Part shown: piece after piece, positions 39,801 to 48,464 of the stretch
How positions within the stretch are numbered: position 1 is the stretch's first letter
How the letters are laid out: the number at the start of each line of letters is the position of its first letter
NCBI GenBank assembly: GCA_963740395.1
Contig: CAVUEP010000005.1
Span: 1-64,000 of the forward strand
Source of the DNA: CADEEN01 sp963740395
GTDB lineage: Bacteria > Pseudomonadota > Gammaproteobacteria > Burkholderiales > Burkholderiaceae_C
Direction: 5' to 3'
Length of the DNA stretch: 64,000 nucleotides
Program-made: the position numbers and the translations under genes
The notes under the pieces: generated by a model
Database searches by the model: none
Told to the model about the DNA's origin: nothing
Seen by the model: only the letters and a program-made list of their open reading frames with translations

Positions 39801-40058
39801 ATGAAGGTGTTGATCCCGAGTGCGCTGCACTCCTACACGCGGCAGGCCTGGGTCCAGGCCGAGGGCGCGACGGTCGGCGCGGTGCTCGATGACCTCGAGC
39901 GCCAGTACCCCGGCATCCGCTTTCGCATGATCGACGAGCAGGACCGCATGCGCGCCCACATGCGCTTCTTCGTCGACGGCACGGCGACTTTCGACCTGGC
40001 GCGGCCGCTGCGCCCGAGCGATTCGCTGCAGATCGTCCAGGCCCTGAGTGGCGGGTGA
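39801..40058 (+). CDS. MoaD/ThiS family sulfur-carrier protein
   Basis: An 85-residue ubiquitin-like protein (MKVLIPSALHSYTRQAWVQAEGATVGAVLDDLERQ) ending in ALSGG. The C-terminal GG is where MoaD/ThiS proteins are adenylated and thiocarboxylated by an E1-like enzyme. There is no MoaE, MoeB or ThiF nearby, and its partner is the BNR-repeat gene immediately upstream. This fits a specialised sulfur carrier or protein modifier more than molybdopterin synthesis. The fold assignment is strong, the pathway unknown. Confidence 0.85.
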   Translation: MKVLIPSALHSYTRQAWVQAEGATVGAVLDDLERQYPGIRFRMIDEQDRMRAHMRFFVDGTATFDLARPLRPSDSLQIVQALSGG

Positions 40059-40064
40059 AGTGAA

Positions 40065-40139
40065 CCACCCCCGTAGCGGCGTTGCCGCTCCCCCTCAAGG
40101 GGGCACCGCTGGCGGACCGGCAAAGCCGGATCCGCGGCG
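40065..40139. repeat. 75-bp interspersed palindromic repeat, copy B
   Basis: Same length as 8423-8497, about 88% identical by hand alignment, with CCCCCTCAAGGGGG and CCGGCAAAGCCGGATCC. It starts seven bases after the MoaD-like stop, between convergent genes (DUF1223 lies on the other strand), so a role as transcription terminator is plausible. The rest of the gap up to 40202 shows no gene. Confidence 0.75.
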
Positions 40140-40202
40140 GTTGCTTGGAAGTCCGTGGTTCGTGTGGCGAGGGTGCCGTTTGGCGCATTGGAAGGCTGCG
40201 AA

Positions 40203-40922
40203 TCAACAGGCCAGCGCCAGCGCCTGCACGGGTCGTTGGCTGGTGGGGTCGGTGACCACGAACACGACCCGCCGCGTGGTCGCCGTGGCGGGCGGTAGGT
40301 CCAGGGTGAAGGTCTTGGCGGCGTTGCCGTTCCACGCGTCGACCGGCTTGTAGGCGGTGACGACATGGTCGTGCCTGAGTGTTTCGCCGGCGTTCTCGCC
40401 CGCCTTGACGCGGCTGCTGTGGCCGTCTTCGAGCACGGCCCAGTAGCCTGACAGCCGGCCACCGCCGCCACCGATGCTGGCCGTGACGGTGCTGCCTTCG
40501 CGCTGCAGCGCCAAGGCAACTTGGCTCGCTGGCAAGCGCGTCAATGAACTGCCACTCCAATTGCGCAGGTCGCGGCCGTTGTGCACCACCTGGGGCGTGT
40601 ACACATAGCTCGACCCGCTGGTCTGGGCGAGTTGGTGCTGCCGCTGCGTGATTTCGGGCGTGGCAAAGCGGTCGGGCCAACCCAGCCGGTCCCAGTAGTT
40701 GACGTGAAAGGCCAGCGCCAGCACGTCGTTGCGCCCCTTCAGACTCGTCAGCCAACGATCTGCCGGTGGACAGGAACTGCAGCCCTCCGAGGTGTAGAGC
40801 TCGACCACAGCCGGGGGCTGCGCGGCCGCACGGGCCTCGCAGCTCTGGGCCAGTGCTGCGGGTGGCAACCATGCAGCGGCGGCCAGGGGGATCAAGGTCA
40901 TTCTGCGGACGAGCGGGTGCAT
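40203..40922 (-). CDS. DUF1223 family secreted protein
   Basis: The 239-residue protein has a signal peptide (MTLIPLAAAAWLPPAALA, cleavage before QSCEARA) and the DUF1223 signature VVELYTSEGCSSCPPADRWL. The CSSC motif and following CPPAD resemble a thioredoxin-like fold with possible thiol redox function. The rest, AFHVNYWDRLGWPDRFATPEITQRQ and YTPQVVHNGR, is also typical. No transmembrane helix besides the signal. Likely a periplasmic thiol protein of unknown role, convergent with the MoaD gene. Confidence 0.88.
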   Translation of the reverse strand: MHPLVRRMTLIPLAAAAWLPPAALAQSCEARAAAQPPAVVELYTSEGCSSCPPADRWLTSLKGRNDVLALAFHVNYWDRLGWPDRFATPEITQRQHQLAQTSGSSYVYTPQVVHNGRDLRNWSGSSLTRLPASQVALALQREGSTVTASIGGGGGRLSGYWAVLEDGHSSRVKAGENAGETLRHDHVVTAYKPVDAWNGNAAKTFTLDLPPATATTRRVVFVVTDPTSQRPVQALALAC

Positions 40923-40997
40923 GGCAACTCCTGTGCGGCAATGCGCCTTGGTCGCGCTGCGAGCCCGATCCTGACACGCATGGCACCATGCCGTTCC

Positions 40998-42293
40998 ATG
41001 AGCGACGACAAGATCGATTCGATTGCCGCGGTCGTCGTCGGCGGCGGCCCGGCCGGCCTGATGGCCGCCGAGGCGCTGGCCGAGGCCGGCGCTGCGAGTC
41101 GATCTGTTCGACGCCATGCCCTCGGTCGGGCGCAAGTTCCTGCTCGCCGGCAAGGGCGGCCTGAACCTCACGCACGGCGAGCCGCTGCCGGCATTCATCG
41201 CAACGCTACGGCGCGCGGGCGCCGCAGGTGGCGCGCTGGCTGCGAGTCGCTGTCGCCGACCGCGCTGCGCGACTGGGCCGCAGGGCTGGGCATCGAGACC
41301 TTCGTCGGCAGTTCGGGCCGCGTCTTTCCGCAGGACCTGAAGGCCGCGCCGCTGCTGCGTGCCTGGCTGCACCGACTGCGCGAGCGCGGCGTGGTGTTCC
41401 ACATGCGCCACCGCTGGCTGGGCTGGAGTCGACGGCCGGTGCGCTGCGCTTCGCGACACCTCGCGGCGAACGGTCCGTCGCCGCGCCGACGCGACCGTGC
41501 TGGCGCTGGGCGGCGCCAGCTGGCGCGCGCCTGGGCTCCGACGGCGCCTGGGTGCCCTGGCTCGCCGACGCGCGGCGTCGACTGTGGCGCCGCTGCGGCC
41601 CGCCAACTGCGGTTTCGACGTCGGCCTGGAGCGCGCATCTGCGCGAGCGCTTCGCCGGCCAGCCGATCAAGCCGGTGGCGCCTGCGCTTCGACGGCCGTT
41701 TCGAGCGCCAGGGCGAGTTCGTGCTGACCGACTACGGCATCGAGGGCAGCCTCGTCTACGCCGCCAGCGGGCTGTTGCGCGACGCGATCGAGCGCGATGG
41801 GCGGGCCACGCTGACGCTGGACCTGCTGCCGGCCTTCGATGCCGGAGCGTGTGGCGCGCGAAGTCGCGCACCCGCGCGGCTCGCGCAGCCTGTCCACGCA
41901 CCTGAAGAGCCGGCTCGGCCTGGCCGGCGCGAAGGCGGCGCTGCTGCACGAGTTGCTGCCGCGCGAGGTGCTGGCCGACCCGTCGCGGCTGGCCGCCGCG
42001 ATCAAGGCCCTGCCGCTGACCGCTCGCGGCGCCGCGGCCGATCGACGAAGCGATCAGCAGCGCCGGCGGCGTGACGTTCGATGCGCTCGACGAGCGGCTG
42101 ATGTTGCGCCCGCGTGCCCGGCGTGTTCTGCGCCGGCGAGATGCTCGACTGGGAAGCGCCGACCGGCGGCTACCTGCTCACGGCCTGCCTGGCCAGCGGC
42201 CGTGTGGCGGGGCAGGGCGCGCGGGCCTGGCTGACTGTCGGGGCGCCTACTGGCGATTCGACGAATTCGTCAGACCCGAACTTGTGTGCATGA
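40998..42293 (+). CDS. HI0933/BaiN-like NAD(P)/FAD-dependent oxidoreductase (many doubled bases)
   Basis: The flavin motif VVVGGGPAGLMAAEALAEAGA and VGRKFLLAGKGGLNLTHGEPLP (the KxxxSGxGRxNxT-like loop) define this family, here of the TIGR03862 type. Later segments in other frames, GASWRALGSDGAW, RPIDEAISSAGGV and PGVFCAGEMLDWEAPTGGYLL, complete it. Frame changes number about ten: doubled third bases (Ala, Thr, Leu, Asp, Val) plus some missing third bases, and one Asp/Glu-type site near 41839. The 3' end is uncertain: the frame carrying GGYLL ends at 42293, while a stop at 42234 is nearer the usual family end. Function unknown. Confidence 0.75.
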
Positions 42294-42366
42294 ATGACGG
42301 CGTCGGCGTGTTGCCGGCCATCGACGAGTGCAACGACCCGCATTTCTCGCATCGCAGTTGCACGAT

Positions 42367-42849
42367 TCACGGCGTGGCGCTTGCGCGCTGCCGAGACCGT
42401 TTGATGGCATTGGGGCACACCAGCACGGGCACCCGCGCGTGCGTGATCAGGCCCGGAACCACGCTGCCGGTGAGCAGACGCACCACGGCGTTGTGGCCAC
42501 CCTCGGACACCACGATCAGTCCGCAGCGCTGCTTGCGTGCGGCCGCTGCGACGCACTGTGCGTCGTCGGCGCCGTTGCCGACCAGGCTCGTGCAACGCAC
42601 GTCGGCGCGCTTGGCCACGCGCATGGCACGTGCCAGCAGTCGCTCGGCATCGTTCTTGGCGTTGTCGTCGAATTCGTCGGGTGACAGGATGCCCAGCATC
42701 GGCATGTCGCCCATCGGCGGCACGTAGCGGGGCAGGACACTGAAGAAGACGACTTCGGCGTCATGCGCCTTCGCCAAGGCGACGCCCTCGTGGATCGCGG
42801 CGCGCGACGACGCGTCACTCTCGACGACGATCAGGATCTTCTCGTACAT
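42367..42849 (-). CDS. Universal stress protein (UspA family)
   Basis: A 160-residue single-domain UspA protein: MYEKILIVVESDASSRAAIHEGVALAKAHDAEVVFFSV at the N-terminus and the ATP-site region CGLIVVSEGGHNAVVRLLTGSVVPGLITHARVPVLV near the C-terminus. The usual GxxG-(9)-G(S/T) ATP motif appears as SEGGHNAVVRLLTGSV. USP proteins help in stress survival. The start MYEKIL (ATG 42849) fits the family; an upstream in-frame extension is rejected. The next genes, a DUF6394 protein and a K+ channel, are divergent across a 166-bp gap. Confidence 0.88.
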   Translation of the reverse strand: MYEKILIVVESDASSRAAIHEGVALAKAHDAEVVFFSVLPRYVPPMGDMPMLGILSPDEFDDNAKNDAERLLARAMRVAKRADVRCTSLVGNGADDAQCVAAAARKQRCGLIVVSEGGHNAVVRLLTGSVVPGLITHARVPVLVCPNAIKRSRQRASATP

Positions 42850-43015
42850 GCCTACTCCTTGCCATGCGTGGTGACTTCGACGGACTGGCGCCGGACCGAC
42901 CCGATTAGACACGCCCCAGGGTGTCGAGGGCTCGCCGGTCGGGCAGGCCAGCCTGATTCGCACCGAGCGTGCGCAGGCCCTAGACTGACACCTGTTTCAA
43001 CGCCAAGGCATGATC

Positions 43016-43396
43016 ATGAGTCCAGAACGCGTCCTGTTCGCCTTTGTCATCGTGCTGGCGTTGACGCTCAACGCCGGCTACTCGGTCGGCGACATCGCCG
43101 ATCCGGACCACCACAACGTCTACGAGCTGTATGCAGCGATCGTGGTGAACCTGATTGCCACCGTGATGAAGTTCGGCGACCGCTCGCCGCTGGGCTCGAC
43201 CATGCTGGCCACCAGCCTCGTCGCCGACGTGCAGTTGTTGGCCGCGGCCGCAGCCTGGGGCTACTTCGGCGCCATGTCCGAACCGATCGCCGTGCATGGC
43301 ATCGTCACCGTCGTCTCGCTGTCGATCGGCGCCCTGGTGGCCAACGTGGTCTCGGTGGTGCTGCTGGTCATCGAGACGGCGAATCTGCGTCGATGA
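43016..43396 (+). CDS. DUF6394-type small membrane protein
   Basis: A 126-residue protein with three to four transmembrane helices: FAFVIVLALTLNAGYSVGDIAD, YAAIVVNLIATVMKFGDRSP, ADVQLLAAAAAWGYF and IVTVVSLSIGALVANVVSVVLLVIETA. ATG 43016 is preferred to ATG 43010 because of the AAGG spacing. The stop overlaps the next ATG (ATGA), so it is coupled to the K+ channel gene; a regulatory or accessory subunit is likely. I recall the family as an uncharacterised proteobacterial one; the number is given with moderate certainty. Confidence 0.75.
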   Translation: MSPERVLFAFVIVLALTLNAGYSVGDIADPDHHNVYELYAAIVVNLIATVMKFGDRSPLGSTMLATSLVADVQLLAAAAAWGYFGAMSEPIAVHGIVTVVSLSIGALVANVVSVVLLVIETANLRR

Positions 43397-45081
43397 GCCC
43401 CGGCTCGCTGCCTACGCGGCACGGCATCTTCATCCTCTTTCGGCACCTGCGGGTGCCGCTCGTGGTGCTGATCCTCGTCTATGCCGTCGTCGTGCTCGGC
43501 TTCACGCTGGTGCCCGGCGTCGATCCCCAGGGGCAGCCGTGGCACATGAGCTTCCTGCACGCGTTCTACTTCGTCAGCTTCCTGGGTACCACCATCGGCC
43601 TGGGGGAGATTCCACATCCGTTCAGCGACATGCAGCGTCTGTGGGCGACAGGCTCGATCTATGCCACCGTCACGGCCTGGCTGTATGCCGTCGGGGCGAT
43701 GTTCGGCGTGCTGCGGGATCCGACGTTCCGGCGCGTCGTGCGCGAGGAGCGCTTCGAGCGCGCCGTGCGCGGCCTGCGCAAGCCCTTCTACCTGCTCTGC
43801 GGCTACGGCGACAGCGGCCAGCGCGTCGCGCACGAGCTGGCCGAGGACGGTGTCGGCCTGGTCGTGATCGATATCGAGCCCGAGCGTGTCGACGAAGTCG
43901 ACTTGCACAACCTGCAGGTCACGGCGCCGGCGTTGGTTGCCGACGCCTGCGACCCGATGTCGTTGCAGCGCGCCGGGCTCTCGCATCCGCTGTGCGCGGG
44001 CGTGCTCGCGCTGACCGGAAGCGATGCGACGAACACGGCGATTTCGCTGAGTGCGCGCATGCTCAGCCCCGCGCTGCCGGTGCTGTGCGCGGCACGCAAC
44101 CATGCCTGGCATGCCCGCATGGCCGCGTCCGGCGCCGATCACATCATCAATCCCTACGATACCTTTGCCGTGCGCGTGGCCCTGTCGATCCGGGTTCCCA
44201 GCCTGCACGTGATCTATGAGGCGCTGACAGCGCAGGTACGAACGCCGATGGATGAACCGCTGAAGATTCCGGCAGGGCTCTGGATCCTCTGCGGCTCGGA
44301 CCTGTTCGTGCATGCGCTGCGTAGGGAGCTGAGGTCGCTCGACATCCAGAGCATCGTGATCGACGGCAGCGCGGAAGCACGCTCCGACAGCGCTGACCAC
44401 GTGGCCGGCGACCCCACCAACCCCGCGGTCCTGCGCGCAGCGGGCATCGACAAGGCGGCCGTGCTGGTGGCGGGCACGGCCGTCGAGACCGACAACCTGA
44501 CGATTACGCTGGCCGCACGGGCCGGCAACAAGCGCTTGTTCATCGTCGCGCGCCAGATGCAGCGCCGCAGTTCGATGGTGTTTCGTGCCTCGCCTGCCGA
44601 TCTGGTGACGGTCAGCAGCTATGTGTTGTCGGCGGAGGTTCTGCGTCACATTCGCGCCCCTTCACTGTCACTGTTCCTGAGCCGCTCGCTCGAGCAGGGC
44701 GAGGCCTGGGCGAGCGACGTGCTGCAACGCCTGCGCGACCTCGTCGGCGACGAGATCCTCGAGTCGTGGTCGATTCGCATCGCGGCGGGCGCGGCGCCGA
44801 TGGTATGTCGGGCATTGCAGCGCGGCGAAGCCGTCACGCTGGAGCAGCTGATGACGCGTACCGACGGTACGGGTGCGCGAGTCCGGGCACAGCCGCTGTT
44901 GCTGCAGCGCGGCCGTGAGCTGACCTTGCTGCCGCCGGTGGACATGGCCGTTGCGGTCGACGACGAGGTGCTCTTCTGCGGCAGCGACAGGGCGCGTTCG
45001 ATCATGCGGCACACGGTCGTGGCGGGATCGCTGGCCAAGAAGGCCAGGGTGGGCCCGGCGGCCGCTCCCGCCGCGCCCTGA
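43393..45081 (+). CDS. Potassium channel with two RCK/TrkA-N domains
   Basis: The 562-residue protein has transmembrane helices at about 20-40 and 85-105 flanking a pore loop with TTIGLGEIPHPF. Two TrkA-N/RCK domains follow: YLLCGYGDSGQRVAHELAEDGVGLVVIDIEPER (Rossmann, about 130) and WILCGSDLFVHALRREL (about 300), with TrkA-C-like domains between and after. The filter is TIGLG in place of TVGYG, with Leu at the Tyr position. RCK domains gate with nucleotide or ligand. It overlaps the DUF6394 gene (ATGA). K+ flux is likely, but the altered filter leaves selectivity open. Confidence 0.85.
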   Translation: MSPGSLPTRHGIFILFRHLRVPLVVLILVYAVVVLGFTLVPGVDPQGQPWHMSFLHAFYFVSFLGTTIGLGEIPHPFSDMQRLWATGSIYATVTAWLYAVGAMFGVLRDPTFRRVVREERFERAVRGLRKPFYLLCGYGDSGQRVAHELAEDGVGLVVIDIEPERVDEVDLHNLQVTAPALVADACDPMSLQRAGLSHPLCAGVLALTGSDATNTAISLSARMLSPALPVLCAARNHAWHARMAASGADHIINPYDTFAVRVALSIRVPSLHVIYEALTAQVRTPMDEPLKIPAGLWILCGSDLFVHALRRELRSLDIQSIVIDGSAEARSDSADHVAGDPTNPAVLRAAGIDKAAVLVAGTAVETDNLTITLAARAGNKRLFIVARQMQRRSSMVFRASPADLVTVSSYVLSAEVLRHIRAPSLSLFLSRSLEQGEAWASDVLQRLRDLVGDEILESWSIRIAAGAAPMVCRALQRGEAVTLEQLMTRTDGTGARVRAQPLLLQRGRELTLLPPVDMAVAVDDEVLFCGSDRARSIMRHTVVAGSLAKKARVGPAAAPAAP

Positions 45082-45109
45082 GCTGCCCGCGCCGCCCGGC
45101 GCGCGGCTC
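45080..45109. terminator. GC-rich hairpin between convergent genes
   Basis: GAGC (45080-45083) pairs with GCTC (45106-45109), and CGCGCC (45088-45093) with GGCGCG (45098-45103). The gap between the K+ channel stop and the next gene on the opposite strand is only 26 bp, so a hairpin here could terminate both transcripts. There is no T-run. Confidence 0.4.
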
Positions 45110-45749
45110 AATCGCCGGCAATGAACGTCGTCATCTGCCAGCGACCGCCTGATTTCTCGAACATCGCGCGGTAGTCGAGCGGGCTGCGGGCAAGGCGCCG
45201 TTCGACATAGCCGGTTTGGCCGCCGACGGGTGCCACCGCGATCCAGTCCCGACTCGAGGACGTGGTCTGGACCTCTTCGACGATCTCGAACGAGAGGGTG
45301 TGCAGCGTGGCACTGGATGCCGCGGGCTGTGCATGCACGCGCACGCCACTGCCGATGATGGCGACAAAGCCGTAGGGGTCGGTGCCGGCGGGCCATTGGC
45401 TGAAGACGTAGGGCGCGACGAAGCGGCCGTCCGGGAGGAAGCTGCCGCCCAGCGCCAGTGCCGCTGACAACGTTTCCCACACCCGCGAGCCGGGTTCGTC
45501 CAGCGCCCAGACCTGCTTGAACTCATCGACGCCGCCGCTGCCGCCGAAGGAGTTCTTGATGTCCTGGTGAACCACGGCCAGCAACGCCCCTTGGTCGCGG
45601 CGGGCGACTGCGGCCTGCAGCCGGGCACGGAAGGCGAAGAACTCGGGCTGCGACGCCGCCTGGTCAACCGGTTTGAAGTCGCCTTGTGCCAGCGCCGCGT
45701 GCAGTGCCGTCGATACCAGCAGTGCGATGGCGGCAACGATGCGAAGCAT
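45108..45749 (-). CDS. Secreted hypothetical protein with SH3-like region
   Basis: The 213-residue protein has a signal peptide (LRIVAAIALLVSTALHAALAQ). The mature part begins PEFFAFRARLQAAVARRDQGALLAVVHQDIKNSFGGSGG and has a later segment VRVHAQPAASSATLHTLSFEIVEEV...GQTGYVERRLARSPLDYRAMFEK that reads like a bacterial SH3 domain (start of a small beta barrel, GYV at the end). A sorting role in the cell wall or a binding role is likely; no catalytic motif is evident. I recognise no specific family. Confidence 0.8.
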   Translation of the reverse strand: MLRIVAAIALLVSTALHAALAQGDFKPVDQAASQPEFFAFRARLQAAVARRDQGALLAVVHQDIKNSFGGSGGVDEFKQVWALDEPGSRVWETLSAALALGGSFLPDGRFVAPYVFSQWPAGTDPYGFVAIIGSGVRVHAQPAASSATLHTLSFEIVEEVQTTSSSRDWIAVAPVGGQTGYVERRLARSPLDYRAMFEKSGGRWQMTTFIAGD

Positions 45750-45775
45750 GGTGTTGCCGGCCGTGGCCTGATGAG

Positions 45776-46498
45776 CTATCTCGCCTTCGCATCGGCCTGG
45801 TAGCGCGCCTTATTCTCGGCATTGGGCGGGTACAGGCCGGGCAGGGCCATGCCCTGTTCGACCTGGCCCATGATCCAGGTCTCCAGGCGCTCCTGTTCGG
45901 GCGCCTGCTCGAGCATCTCGGGTAGCAGGGCGGCCGGGATCAGCACCGCGCCATCGTCGTCGACCACGATCACGTCGCCGGGAAACACCGCCACGCCGCC
46001 GCAGCCGATCGGCTGCTGCCAGGCGACGAAGGTCAGGCCGGCCACCGAGGGCGGCGCGGCCGCACCGCTGCACCACACGGGCAGGCCGGTGGCCAGCACG
46101 CCGGCGACGTCGCGCACCACGCCGTCGGTGATCAGCGCAGCGACCCCGCGCTTGCCCATGCGCGCGCACAGGATGTCGCCGAAGATGCCGGCGTCGGTCA
46201 CGCCCATGGAGTCGACCACGGCAATGCAGCCCGCAGGCATGTCTTCGATGGCGGCGCGCGTCGAGATCGGCGACGACCAGGACTCGGGCGTGGCCAGGTC
46301 TTCGCGCGCCGGCACGAAACGCAGCGTGAAGGCGCGGCCGACCAGGCGCGGCTGACCGGGCCGCAGCGGCTTGGTGCCGCGCAGCCAGACATTGCGCAGG
46401 CCTTTCTTGAGCAACAGCGTCGTCAAGGTGGCGGTCGTGACCTTGGACAGGATCTCGATCGCCTTGGCGTCGAGTTGCATCGGGATGGCTTGGCTCAT
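45776..46498 (-). CDS. RraA-like / 4-hydroxy-4-methyl-2-oxoglutarate aldolase family protein
   Basis: From ATG 46498 (preceded by GGAG) the protein is 240 residues. It has VTTATLTTLLLKKGLRNVWL, GRAFTLRFVP, VTDAGIFGDILCARMGKRGVAALITDGVVRDVAG and VFPGDVIVVDDDGAVLIP. The motif GD-(~20)-R-D (FGDILCARM...TDGVVRD) is the substrate and Mg2+ site of HMG/CHA aldolases, which split 4-hydroxy-2-oxo acids to pyruvate. Neighbouring dioxygenase, DapA-like and TRAP genes suggest carbohydrate-acid or aromatic catabolism. It is 16 residues longer than RNase E inhibitor RraA, and the aldolase role is favoured. Confidence 0.85.
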   Translation of the reverse strand: MSQAIPMQLDAKAIEILSKVTTATLTTLLLKKGLRNVWLRGTKPLRPGQPRLVGRAFTLRFVPAREDLATPESWSSPISTRAAIEDMPAGCIAVVDSMGVTDAGIFGDILCARMGKRGVAALITDGVVRDVAGVLATGLPVWCSGAAAPPSVAGLTFVAWQQPIGCGGVAVFPGDVIVVDDDGAVLIPAALLPEMLEQAPEQERLETWIMGQVEQGMALPGLYPPNAENKARYQADAKAR

Positions 46499-46585
46499 CG
46501 AGGGCTCCGGGAAATGGGACAAGAGACGTGAAGACCCCGGGCCGCGTTGCGCGGTCGCTGCCAGAGGCTGAGGTTGGCGGGAAGT

Positions 46586-47458
46586 TTAGGCCAGTGCCGC
46601 GCTGCGCTGGCGCGCCGGCACTTCACCGAGCACGGTGCAGCGACGCACCACGCGCGACTGCGTGGCGGGGTCATAGGCCGTGGCGCGGTGCAACAGGCAG
46701 CGGTTGTCCCAGACGATCAGCTCGTTGACCTTCCAGTGGTGCTCGTACGTGAGGTCGGGTTGCACGGCCAGCCGGTTCAGTTCCTCGATCAGCGAGCGCC
46801 CTTCGTCGTAGGGCATGCCGACGATCGACTCGGCGTGGTCGCCGAGGTAGAGGCAGTCGCGCCCTGTCTGCGCGTGGGTGCGCACGACGGGATGGTCGAC
46901 GGGCGGCGCGGCGACGCGCTCGGCGTCGGTCATGGGCGCATCGCCATGGCGTCGGTTGCGCGAGAAGTCCAGGTTGTGCACGGCACGCAGGTCGTCGATG
47001 CGCGCCTTCCAGTCGGCGCTGAGGCGATCGTAGGCGCCGTACATGTCGCAGAAGTGCGTCTCGCCCCCTTCGCTCGATACCACTTCGCCGTAGATGATGG
47101 TGGCCTGCCCGGTCACGCGCTGCCACGAGCCGTCGCTGTGCCAGGCCATCGTGCCGCGGTCGGGATGCTTGCCGTTGGGCTTGCCGTCGGCGCCGAGGTT
47201 GGACAGGCGGTACAGCTCGGGGTGGCCGTCGGCGTGGTACATCGACATCACGTGCACCTGCACCGGCCCGAACAGCCGCGCGAACGCGACCTGCGCGCCG
47301 GGCGGCAATGCTTGCGCGTCGAACACCAGCACCTGGTAGCGCAGGAAGGCTTCAAAGAGCGACGCGAAGACCTGCGGTGAAACACCCCGCGCGAGTTCAA
47401 TGCCTGAGATGCGCGCGCCCAGGTTGGGGGTCAGCGGACGGATCGAAAAGTCAGTCAC
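46586..47458 (-). CDS. TauD/TfdA family alpha-ketoglutarate-dependent dioxygenase
   Basis: The 290-residue protein has the Fe(II) HxD...H triad: MAWHSDGSWQRV (His and Asp near residue 106) and the distal His in NRCLLHRATAYDP, with the 2-oxoglutarate-binding Arg in QSRVVRRCTVLGE. It hydroxylates an organic substrate, releasing succinate and CO2; in this family targets include taurine, 2,4-D and related acids. It sits 88 bp from the RraA-like gene and 62 bp from the DapA-like gene on one strand. No frame errors. The substrate is unknown. Confidence 0.92.
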   Translation of the reverse strand: MTDFSIRPLTPNLGARISGIELARGVSPQVFASLFEAFLRYQVLVFDAQALPPGAQVAFARLFGPVQVHVMSMYHADGHPELYRLSNLGADGKPNGKHPDRGTMAWHSDGSWQRVTGQATIIYGEVVSSEGGETHFCDMYGAYDRLSADWKARIDDLRAVHNLDFSRNRRHGDAPMTDAERVAAPPVDHPVVRTHAQTGRDCLYLGDHAESIVGMPYDEGRSLIEELNRLAVQPDLTYEHHWKVNELIVWDNRCLLHRATAYDPATQSRVVRRCTVLGEVPARQRSAALA

Positions 47459-47519
47459 GGGTCAATATAGCCCAGGAGATTGCGCGTTGTCTTGCCCTCG
47501 CGCACAAGCCTGGCCGGGG

Positions 47520-48464
47520 CTACGCGATGTCGGCCAGGCGCCGGGTTTGCCTCTCGGTCAGGCGGGCGATGTCGGCGATGTCGGCCGCCGACAGCTTGGG
47601 GCCGGGCTTGCGCATCGCCGCCGAGGCGATCACGCCGCGCTGCGGCCAGGATGTGCTTGCGCACCGCCAGGCCGATGCCGGCCTGCTGTTCGTAGCGCGC
47701 CAGCGGCAGGTAGGCGTCGAACAGGTCGTGCGCGCGTTCGACGTCGCCGGCGGCATAGGCGCGGCAGACGTCGACCATCATCTCGGGGTAGGCGAAGCCG
47801 GTCATGGCGCCGTCGGCGCCGCGGCCGAGTTCCTCGGGCAGGAACAGGCCGCCGCCGTTGCCGCACAGGATCGAGACGCGCCGCACCTCGCCGCGCGTCG
47901 CTGGCGGCGCGGATCGCCGACAGCTTGGCCAGGCCCGGGCAGTCCTCGTGCTTGAGCATCACGCAGTTCGGCTGCGTTCTTGCAGGATGCGCAGGATCAC
48001 CGCCGTCGACATCTGCACGCCGGTCGACACCGGGTGGTCCTGCAGCACCCAGGGCACGTCGGGGCCGAGCGGTCTCGCTGACCATGTCGAAGTAGGCGAC
48101 GATCTGGTCGTCGGTGCGCAACGGATGCGGCGGCGCCACCATCACGCCGGCGGCGCCGAGCGTCCATCACGCTGTCGCGTGAGTTCGCGCATCGGCGCGA
48201 AGCCCGGCGCCGAGGCGCCGACGACCACCGGCACGCGGCCGGCCACGCGCGCCAGCACCTGCTTGACGAAGCTGCGCGACTCGTCGGCGGTCAGCTTGGT
48301 GCGCCTCGCCCATGATGCCGAGGACGGTCAGGCCGGTGACGCCGGCCTCGAGGCAGAAGTCGACCATGCGGTCGGTGCTGGCCAGGTCGAGCGCGCCGCC
48401 GTCGGTGAAGGGCGTGACGGTGATCAGGTAGACGCCGGTGGCGGACGCATCGAGTGCTGTTCAT
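47520..48464 (-). CDS. DapA/HpaI-like dihydrodipicolinate synthase family lyase (frame errors)
   Basis: Reading across frames gives MNSTDASATGVYLITVTPFTDGG, VDFCLEAGVTGLTVLGIMGEATKL, GVMVAPPHPLRTDDQIVAYF and VPWVLQDHPVSTGVQ, then CVMLKHEDCPGLAKLSAIRA with the Schiff-base Lys. It is therefore a pyruvate-aldolase-type lyase. The catalytic Tyr region of DapA (YNxP) reads QDHP here, so the mechanism differs. The C-terminal PAVMTG-like segment GAMTGFAYPEMMV and LTERQTRRLADIA complete about 310 residues. The start ATG 48464 becomes in frame when a doubled Thr codon (ACT-C) near 48452 is collapsed. Confidence 0.78.
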
